Positions 1-4,720 of a DNA stretch of 6,588 nucleotides are shown here, piece after piece. The position numbers and the translations under genes are program-made. Source of the stretch: an uncultured Lachnospiraceae bacterium. GTDB lineage: Bacteria > Bacillota > Clostridia > Lachnospirales > Lachnospiraceae. The notes under the pieces were generated by a model that made no database searches, was not told where the DNA came from, and saw nothing but the letters and a program-made list of their open reading frames with translations. Numbering within the stretch: position 1 is the first letter of the stretch; each line of letters starts with the position of its first letter. The stretch spans positions 1 to 6,588 of the forward strand of contig CADCPP010000089.1 in assembly GCA_902803355.1 (NCBI GenBank), written 5' to 3'.

Positions 1-68
1 CCCGCCACTACGATGGCCGGCCCTTCCCCGTGCAGGATCGCCTCCTGCTGTTTTGGATCTATTTGCAT
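1..68 (-). CDS. UvrD/Rep-family superfamily 1 DNA helicase, N-terminal fragment (runs off left edge)
   Basis: Only the first 22 codons are present: M-Q-I-D-P-K-Q-Q-E-A-I-L-H-G-E-G-P-A-I-V-V-A, then the first bases of a glycine codon. This matches the start of Rep/PcrA/UvrD helicases. The Q-motif is visible (P-K-Q-Q-E-A-I, residues 5-11), followed by the hydrophobic strand that leads into Walker A (consensus AGAGSGKT), which falls just outside the window. The short lead before the Q-motif resembles Rep more than UvrD or PcrA. In that family the protein is an ATP-driven 3'-5' translocase on single-stranded DNA. The ATG directly follows the gltX stop codon, and that stop is in the same frame, so no earlier start is possible. 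No good ribosome binding site is visible, so translation probably depends on ribosomes ending gltX. A RecB/AddA-like or other UvrD-domain protein cannot be excluded from so short a piece. Confidence 0.72.
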   Translation of the reverse strand, partial: MQIDPKQQEAILHGEGPAIVVA

Positions 69-1523
69 TTATTGCTGTGTTAACTTTTCGATTCCCTTAC
101 GGATGCGGGCAAGCGATTCGTCCTTGCCGAGGATCTCCATGATCTCATAGGCGCCGCCCGGCGTCATGGCCAGTCCCGATACCGCGATACGCAGCGGCCA
201 GAGGATCTTCCCGGCCTTTTCTCCTGACTTTTCGATCTCGCCGCTGATCATTGCCTTCAGGCCCTCTAACGACCAGTCCTCCTGCGCCTCCAGAAGCGGC
301 AGGTACTTCTCCAGCACCGCCAGTGAAATGGCGCTGTCGGTCTTCATCTTCTTATGCGTATAAATGGCGGGATCATAGTCCGGCAGTTCTTCGAAGAAGC
401 GGATCGGCTCCGGAATATCCGGGAAGACTTCGATACGGCTCTTCATCAGGTCAGCGATCTTCTTCAGGTCCAGCGGCTTGCTGATCGCCTTTTTGACTTC
501 GGGGATGGCCCGTTCATAGTATTTCTCCGGATCCATCGCCTTAATATATTCGCTGTTCATCCAGCGGAGCTTGGCCATGTCAAAGACCGCCGGGGATTTG
601 TTGATCTTGTGGTAATCGAACTTTTTCACGAGCTCTTCCAGGGTGAAGATCTCCTGGTTATCCTCGGGGCTCCAGCCAAGCAGCGCGACGTAATTGACCA
701 CAGCTTCATCGACAAAGCCCTGTTCGATCAGGTCTTCGTAGGACGAATGGCCGCTGCGCTTGGACAACTTATGATGTTCCTCATCCGTGATCAGGGGGCA
801 GTGGACATACTCCGGTTCCTCCCAGCCAAAGGCCTGGTACAGACGCGTGTACTTCGGAGCCGAAGAAAGATATTCGTTGCCGCGCACCACATGGGTGATG
901 CCCATCAGATGGTCATCCACCACATTGGCGAAATTGTAAGTCGGGAACCCGTCGGATTTGATAAGGATCATATCGTCCAGCTCCGCGTTGTTGACCGTAA
1001 TATCGCCGTAGAGCGCGTCGGTAAAGGTGGTCGTGCCTTCATTGGGGGTATTCTGACGGATCACGAAGGGCTTTCCTGCCGCGAGGTTCTCTTCGATCTC
1101 GCGTTTCGGCAGATGCAGGCAGTGCTTATCGTAGGCCACGATCTCCTTGCCGTCGATCACCTGCTTTAACGAGTCCAGCCGTTCCTTGCTGCAGAAGCAG
1201 TAATAGGCCTCGCCCTTTTCCACCAGCTTTTTGGCATATTCCATGTAGATGCCGGCTTTCACACGCTCACTCTGCACGTAGGGGCCCACTCCGCCGTCCT
1301 TATCCGGGCCTTCGTCATGGATCAGGCCGGTCTTTTCCAGCGTGCGGTTGATGATATCCACGGCGCCTTCTACCTGGCGTTCCTGGTCGGTATCTTCAAT
1401 ACGCAGCAGAAAATCACCGCCGGCGTGTTTGGCGATCAGATAAGCATACAAAGCAGTCCTTAAGTTTCCTACATGCATCCGTCCCGTGGGGCTGGGGGCG
1501 TATCTTGTGCGAATGCGTTCCAT
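69..1523 (-). CDS. gltX: Glutamyl-tRNA synthetase (class I)
   Basis: A complete 484-residue protein, normal length for bacterial GluRS. It joins glutamate to tRNA(Glu) using ATP in the cytoplasm. The Rossmann catalytic core begins with RYAPSPTGRMHVGN; HVGN (17-20) is the class I HIGH motif, and RIEDTD lies at 41-46. The KMSKS-type loop is KLSKR at 252-256. A zinc site like that of E. coli GluRS is visible: C109, C111, C135 and H137 (CxC, 23 residues, CxH). The rest is the helical anticodon-binding region. The ATG at 1521-1523 has GGAG (1531-1534) seven bases upstream, and a promoter lies at 1555-1583. Its TAA stop directly precedes the helicase ATG. Many Firmicutes have a non-discriminating GluRS that also charges tRNA(Gln) for GatCAB to correct. 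Which type this is cannot be read from the motifs here. Confidence 0.98.
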   Translation of the reverse strand: MERIRTRYAPSPTGRMHVGNLRTALYAYLIAKHAGGDFLLRIEDTDQERQVEGAVDIINRTLEKTGLIHDEGPDKDGGVGPYVQSERVKAGIYMEYAKKLVEKGEAYYCFCSKERLDSLKQVIDGKEIVAYDKHCLHLPKREIEENLAAGKPFVIRQNTPNEGTTTFTDALYGDITVNNAELDDMILIKSDGFPTYNFANVVDDHLMGITHVVRGNEYLSSAPKYTRLYQAFGWEEPEYVHCPLITDEEHHKLSKRSGHSSYEDLIEQGFVDEAVVNYVALLGWSPEDNQEIFTLEELVKKFDYHKINKSPAVFDMAKLRWMNSEYIKAMDPEKYYERAIPEVKKAISKPLDLKKIADLMKSRIEVFPDIPEPIRFFEELPDYDPAIYTHKKMKTDSAISLAVLEKYLPLLEAQEDWSLEGLKAMISGEIEKSGEKAGKILWPLRIAVSGLAMTPGGAYEIMEILGKDESLARIRKGIEKLTQQ

Positions 1524-1554
1524 ACAGCATCTCCAAAGAAAAATTTATTTTATT

Positions 1555-1583
1555 ATTTTAGTCTCTTTAGCGGCAGACTTCAA
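1555..1583 (-). promoter_or_regulatory. Sigma-A-type promoter for gltX
   Basis: Read on the minus strand, a -35 element TTGAAG (1583-1578) is followed by a 17-base spacer and a -10 element TAAAAT (1560-1555, five of six consensus bases). The predicted start is near 1548, giving a leader of about 25 bases to the gltX ATG. The leader is too short for a T-box or other large riboswitch. It lies in the 81-base obgE-gltX gap, where no convincing terminator for obgE was found, so gltX may also receive read-through from obgE. Confidence 0.7.
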
Positions 1584-1604
1584 GTATTTTTTGCGGCTTG
1601 CCGT

Positions 1605-2894
1605 CTATTCCTCGTCGTAGTATTCGAAGGCATGGCCATAGAGGCGGACAGTGTCGCCTTCCTGCAGACCTTTTGCCTTCAGGGCGTCCATGATGCCGCG
1701 GTCTTTCATAAATTTCTGGAAATAGATAAACCCTCGTTCGGACAGAAGGTTGGTATAGCCCAGCATTTTTTCAATGAGCGGGCCTTCGACCTTGTATTCC
1801 TTCGTCTTTTCGTCGTAGTCCACGGAATAAGGAAGGTCCTCCGGAACCGCGTCCAGCCAGTCAAAGGTCTTTTCAAAGACCTTCGGGGTCTGCGGCAGTT
1901 CCTTCAGCCTTGCCCAGACGGCATAGATCAGTTCATTCACCCCTTCGTGGGTCGCCGCCGAGATCGGAAAGACCTGGATATCGCGCGCCCTGGCCCAGGC
2001 CTTCACCCGCTCCAGATTATCACTTTCAGGATCCATGATATCGATCTTATTTGCCGCGATAATCTGGGGAAGGGCCGCGAGGTCCTCATTGTATTTTTTC
2101 AGCTCGGCGTTGATGGCTTCGATATCTTCCACCGGATCACGGCCTTCGTAGCCGGAGATGTCCACCAGATGGACCAGCAGCCTTGTCCGCTCCACATGCT
2201 TCAGGAAGTCATGCCCGAGCCCGATGCCTTCCGCCGCGCCTTCAATGAGGCCGGGGATATCCGCCATCACGAATCCGCCGCCCTCCGGCAGATCGACCAC
2301 GCCGAGATTCGGCGTCAGGGTGGTAAAATGATAATCCGCGATCTTCGGACGCGCGTTGGTCACCGCGGAAAGCAGGGTGGATTTGCCCACGGACGGGTAC
2401 CCCAGCAGGCCAACGTCCGCGATACATTTCAGTTCCAGCGTCACGAAGCGCTCCACGCTCGGTCCGCCGGGTTTGGCATACAGCGGCGCCTGCATGGTAG
2501 GTGTGGCAAAATTCATATTGCCGGCGCCGCCGCGGCCGCCCTTTAAAACGACCTCCCGCATATTGCCGCCGCTCATATCGGTGATGACCTTGCCGGTCTC
2601 AAAATCCTTGACGATGGTGCCTTCCGGCACACGGATGATCAGGTCTTTGCCGTCCTTGCCGGAGCGGCGTCTGGCACCGCCCTCCTGCCCGTCCTCCGCG
2701 CAGAATTTGCGCACATGACGGAAATCGGACAGCGTATTCAGCCCCGTGTCCACTTCAAAAATGATATCGCCGCCGCGGCCGCCGTTGCCGCCGTCAGGAC
2801 CGCCGGCCGGAACATATTTCTCCCGGCGGAAGCTCACGTGGCCGTCGCCTCCCTTGCCGGATTTGATAAAGATCTTTGCCTGATCCGCAAACAT
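1605..2894 (-). CDS. obgE: Obg/CgtA family ribosome-associated GTPase
   Basis: A 429-residue GTPase that, in this family, binds the 50S subunit late in assembly and links GTP and ppGpp levels to growth. Three domains are visible. The glycine-rich Obg fold (about 1-158) starts MFADQAKIFIKSGKGGDGHV and contains YVPAGGPDGGNGGRGGDI. The G domain (about 159-330) has G1 GYPSVGKST (165-173), G2 TTLTPN (191-196), G3 DIPG (212-215), G4 NKID (282-285) and G5 SAA (312-314). The OCT C-terminal domain spans about 346-424, followed by an acidic tail ending YDEE. I chose the ATG at 2892-2894 because AAGGAG (2905-2900) lies five bases upstream and the family starts at MF-D. An in-frame ATG at 2945 would add 17 residues encoded by hairpin sequence and has no family support. 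It follows rplU and rpmA, the conserved bacterial order, but is separated from them by a terminator. Spo0B, its neighbour in Bacillus, is absent. Confidence 0.98.
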   Translation of the reverse strand: MFADQAKIFIKSGKGGDGHVSFRREKYVPAGGPDGGNGGRGGDIIFEVDTGLNTLSDFRHVRKFCAEDGQEGGARRRSGKDGKDLIIRVPEGTIVKDFETGKVITDMSGGNMREVVLKGGRGGAGNMNFATPTMQAPLYAKPGGPSVERFVTLELKCIADVGLLGYPSVGKSTLLSAVTNARPKIADYHFTTLTPNLGVVDLPEGGGFVMADIPGLIEGAAEGIGLGHDFLKHVERTRLLVHLVDISGYEGRDPVEDIEAINAELKKYNEDLAALPQIIAANKIDIMDPESDNLERVKAWARARDIQVFPISAATHEGVNELIYAVWARLKELPQTPKVFEKTFDWLDAVPEDLPYSVDYDEKTKEYKVEGPLIEKMLGYTNLLSERGFIYFQKFMKDRGIMDALKAKGLQEGDTVRLYGHAFEYYDEE

Positions 2895-2899
2895 ACATA

Positions 2900-2905
2900 C
2901 TCCTT
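2900..2905 (-). promoter_or_regulatory. Ribosome binding site that fixes the obgE start
   Basis: AAGGAG read on the minus strand, five bases before the ATG at 2894. It selects that ATG over the in-frame ATG at 2945, which sits in the loop-side of the upstream hairpin region and lacks a comparable site. Confidence 0.85.
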
Positions 2906-2915
2906 CTGTCTGAGT

Positions 2916-2950
2916 GCCCTCTGCTGCCGCCTCAAGGCGCGGCAAAGGGC
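2916..2950 (-). promoter_or_regulatory. Stable hairpin in the obgE leader
   Basis: On the minus-strand transcript, GCCCTTTGC (2950-2942) pairs with GCAGAGGGC (2924-2916) to form nine pairs, one of them G-U. After a small internal loop, CGCC/GGCG adds four pairs closed by a UUGA tetraloop. No U-tract follows, so it is not a standard intrinsic terminator. It ends ten bases before the obgE ribosome binding site. Possible roles are a 5' end stabiliser after processing, a protein-binding site, or a partner of the terminator just upstream. The pairing is seen in the sequence; any role is inference. Confidence 0.5.
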
Positions 2951-2960
2951 TGTTTTCGGT

Positions 2961-2988
2961 AAAAGAAAACCGGCGCTTGACGCGCCGG
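2961..2988 (-). terminator. Intrinsic terminator after rpmA
   Basis: The minus-strand transcript has a perfect seven-pair stem CCGGCGC/GCGCCGG with a GTCAA loop (2988-2970), followed at once by TTTTCTTTT (2969-2961). It begins 16 bases past the rpmA stop. It should end most rplU-rpmA transcripts before obgE. No promoter was seen between it and obgE, so obgE is probably reached by read-through. Confidence 0.88.
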
Positions 2989-3004
2989 CCTTCCAGAGAT
3001 CAGA

Positions 3005-3289
3005 TCATTCCGCGGACTCCGCAGCCGCCTCTTCAACTCTCGGATAAACCGAGACCTGCTTGCGGTCCTTGCCGAGTCTTTCGAAACGCACCACACCGTC
3101 CGTCAGAGCGAACAGGGTGTCGTCTCCGCCGCGGCCCACATTGTTGCCGGGGTGGATCTTGGTGCCGCGCTGACGGTAAAGGATATTGCCGGCCAGCACG
3201 AACTGTCCGTCCGCACGCTTCGCGCCCAGACGCTTCGCTTCTGAATCTCTTCCGTTCTTGGTAGAGCCTACGCCTTTTTTATGAGCCAT
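3005..3289 (-). CDS. rpmA: 50S ribosomal protein L27 (bL27), without the Firmicute N-terminal extension
   Basis: A 94-residue L27, whose flexible N-terminus reaches the peptidyl transferase centre of the 50S subunit. The core is typical: AHKKGVGSTKNGRDSEAKRL (2-21) and GNILYRQRGTKIHPG (34-48), then an acidic, Ala/Glu-rich tail (85-94). Most Firmicute L27 proteins carry an extra leader of about nine residues ending in LQFF, removed by the protease Prp. Here the protein begins MAHKKG, at the position that follows the usual cleavage site. The start is secure: AGGAGG (3302-3297) lies seven bases before the ATG, and the nine in-frame codons back to the rplU stop contain no ATG, GTG or TTG. Only 27 bases separate it from rplU, leaving no room for the Prp gene (ysxB) usual in this position. 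A terminator follows. Confidence 0.98.
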   Translation of the reverse strand: MAHKKGVGSTKNGRDSEAKRLGAKRADGQFVLAGNILYRQRGTKIHPGNNVGRGGDDTLFALTDGVVRFERLGKDRKQVSVYPRVEEAAAESAE

Positions 3290-3316
3290 GATGTTTCCTC
3301 CTGTCCTTTCTCGCGG

Positions 3317-3625
3317 TCAGCGGACGATTGCGTCCACTTTGAATTCGGTAAAGAGCTGACGATGTCCCTGTTTCTTGTGATAGCCGGATTTGGCTTTGTA
3401 CTTGTAAACAATGACCTTTCTGCCCTTGCCCTGCTTCGTGCAGGTCGCCTTTACACTGGCTCCCTCCACAGTGGGGTTACCTACGACCATCTCGCCGTCG
3501 CTCAGCGCGAGGACCTGATCGAACACATAGGAATCGCCTTCCGCCACGTCGATCTTCTCGACGCGGACCAGGTCGCCTTCCTGTACCTTGTACTGCTTTC
3601 CACCATTGGCAATAATCGCGTACAT
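3317..3625 (-). CDS. rplU: 50S ribosomal protein L21 (bL21)
   Basis: A 102-residue protein, the normal length for bL21, a 50S subunit protein that contacts 23S rRNA. It begins MYAIIANGGKQYKV, and the C-terminal family signature YKYKAKSGYHKKQGHRQLFT (about 74-93) is clear. The ATG at 3623-3625 is chosen because a strong AAGGAGG (3637-3631) stands five bases upstream and the family starts at MYAII. The frame stays open to an ATG at 3703, but those 26 extra codons lie in the structured leader just after the promoter and do not resemble L21. It is the first gene of the rplU-rpmA unit and is probably controlled by its leader RNA. Confidence 0.98.
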   Translation of the reverse strand: MYAIIANGGKQYKVQEGDLVRVEKIDVAEGDSYVFDQVLALSDGEMVVGNPTVEGASVKATCTKQGKGRKVIVYKYKAKSGYHKKQGHRQLFTEFKVDAIVR

Positions 3626-3630
3626 AAGTT

Positions 3631-3637
3631 CCTCCTT
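3631..3637 (-). promoter_or_regulatory. Ribosome binding site that fixes the rplU start
   Basis: AAGGAGG on the minus strand, five bases before the ATG at 3625. It is a near-perfect anti-16S match and rules against the longer reading frame that starts at 3703. Confidence 0.9.
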
Positions 3638-3713
3638 GAATCTAATCTCGCCGGTTTCGGTGGCCAAACGGCACTTCATACCCCGCCGTGCGGTATGCGG
3701 CACTGCCGCAGTC
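3638..3713 (-). promoter_or_regulatory. Structured rplU leader, candidate L21 autoregulatory RNA
   Basis: The leader between the predicted transcription start (about 3713) and the ribosome binding site holds several pairings. Hairpin A is TGCGGC-AGT-GCCGCA (3710-3696). Hairpin B is CATACC (3697-3692) with GGTATG (3682-3677) and a nine-base loop. ACGGC inside that loop (3689-3685) can pair with GCCGT just downstream (3672-3668), giving an H-type pseudoknot. The GCCG-TTT segment (3672-3666) can instead pair with AAA-C-CGGC nearer the ribosome binding site, so two folds compete. An L21 leader family is known from Firmicutes. Whether this one belongs to it was not tested; the pairings are seen, the control is inferred. 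Confidence 0.55.
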
Positions 3714-3719
3714 TGTGAT

Positions 3720-3757
3720 ACAATACACTATCATAGGCCCATTGTCAAGCTTTTTTT
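3720..3757 (-). promoter_or_regulatory. Strong promoter for rplU-rpmA with upstream A-tract
   Basis: On the minus strand a perfect -35 TTGACA (3748-3743) is followed by a 17-base spacer and -10 TATTGT (3725-3720). A run of seven A residues (3757-3751) sits directly upstream of the -35 and resembles a proximal UP element, as at many ribosomal promoters. The start site should be near 3713. It lies in the 150-base gap after miaA, in which no terminator for mutL-miaA was found. Confidence 0.8.
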
Positions 3758-3775
3758 GCTTCACAGAGCCAGAAT

Positions 3776-4720
3776 TTATTCGATGATTTCTTTTTCGCGA
3801 AGAACACGCAGCATTTCCTCAAGGATCGCATCTTCGTGCGGATAATCGCGCTTATTCAGCCAGATGACGTCTTTTTCCCGGCGGAACCAGGTAAGCTGGC
3901 GTTTGGCATAATGCCGGGTGTTCAGCTTGATCCGCGCCCGCGCTTCCTCCATGCTGCAGAGCCCATCCAGTGCGTCAAGGACCTCCTTATAGCCGATCGC
4001 CTGCCTGGCGGTCGTGCCAAACGGGATACCGCTTTCTTTCAGCGCTTTGACCTCCTGAACGAGCCCTTCGGCAAACATTTCATCGACCCGCAGATCGATG
4101 CGCTGATACAGTTCCTCCCGGGGCAGCATCAGCACAAAGTACGCGAAGGTATAAGGGGACAAAGCTGCTGCCTGTTCCTCATTTGCCTCGGTAATGGAGC
4201 GGCCTGTCTGCCGATGGTATTCCAGCGCGCGGATGACCCGCTTGACATTGTTCGGATGAAGCCCTTTTGCCGCAGCGGGATCCTCTGCCTGCAGCAGGCT
4301 CCACACGGCTTCTCTGCCTTCTTTTTCGGCAAGCGCCGTCAGTTCCTCCCGCAGTGCATGATCCGGATCACCTTCCGAAAAATCGATTCCTTTCAGGAAG
4401 GCCTGCAGATAAAAACCGGTCCCGCCCGCCAGGATCGGAATGCCGCCGCGTGCGAAGATCGCTTCTGCGGCATCCTGAGCTAGGCGGACAAATTCCGTCA
4501 CATCAAAGGGTTCCGAAATCTCCTTGACATCCAGCAGGTGATGCGGGATCCCCCGGCGCTCATCTTCCGGCAGCTTTGCGCTGCCGATATCCATTCCCCG
4601 GTAGACCTGCATGGAATCCGCACTGATGATCTCTCCCCCTATGCGCTGCGCAAGGGAAAGAGACAGCGCGGTTTTTCCGGCCGCGGTAGGGCCAGTCAGG
4701 ATGACCAGGGGTTTTTTCAT
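3776..4720 (-). CDS. miaA: tRNA dimethylallyltransferase (tRNA isopentenyl transferase)
   Basis: A 314-residue enzyme, typical family length. MiaA moves a dimethylallyl group from DMAPP to N6 of A37 in tRNAs that read codons starting with U, which supports reading accuracy. The P-loop GPTAAGKT is at 10-17. The motif DSMQVYRGMDIGSAK begins at 35 and supplies the catalytic Asp. GGTGFYLQ lies at 99-106, QAIGYKE at 239-245, and the C-terminal tRNA-binding stretch RHYAKRQLTWFRR at 269-281. The ATG at 4718-4720 shares its A with the mutL TGA stop (TGATG), a sign of translational coupling. AAGAGG (4734-4729) lies eight bases upstream within mutL. A TTG one codon earlier (4723) could serve but is less likely. 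In many bacteria hfq follows miaA; here it does not. Confidence 0.97.
   Translation of the reverse strand: MKKPLVILTGPTAAGKTALSLSLAQRIGGEIISADSMQVYRGMDIGSAKLPEDERRGIPHHLLDVKEISEPFDVTEFVRLAQDAAEAIFARGGIPILAGGTGFYLQAFLKGIDFSEGDPDHALREELTALAEKEGREAVWSLLQAEDPAAAKGLHPNNVKRVIRALEYHRQTGRSITEANEEQAAALSPYTFAYFVLMLPREELYQRIDLRVDEMFAEGLVQEVKALKESGIPFGTTARQAIGYKEVLDALDGLCSMEEARARIKLNTRHYAKRQLTWFRREKDVIWLNKRDYPHEDAILEEMLRVLREKEIIE

Noticed and set aside
354..1169. Long open frame on the plus strand (271 codons) opposite gltX
   Set aside because: It lies wholly antisense to a certain gltX, shows no recognisable domain and has no convincing start context. GC-rich coding strands often leave such open frames.
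1594..1604. Possible obgE terminator based on CGGC-AA-GCCG after the stop
   Set aside because: The loop would be too small unless the stem is cut to three pairs, and A residues rather than a U-tract follow on the transcript.
1473..2546. Plus-strand open frame of 357 codons across the gltX-obgE gap and obgE
   Set aside because: It is antisense to two conserved genes and crosses the gltX promoter. The translation resembles no known family.
2895..2945. Longer obgE start at 2945 adding 17 residues
   Set aside because: The added residues are encoded by hairpin sequence, do not match the Obg N-terminus, and the ribosome binding site supports the start at 2894.
3626..3703. Longer rplU start at 3703 adding 26 residues
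   Set aside because: The added codons fall in the structured leader about ten bases from the predicted transcription start. L21 proteins begin MYAII, which is exactly at the strong ribosome binding site.
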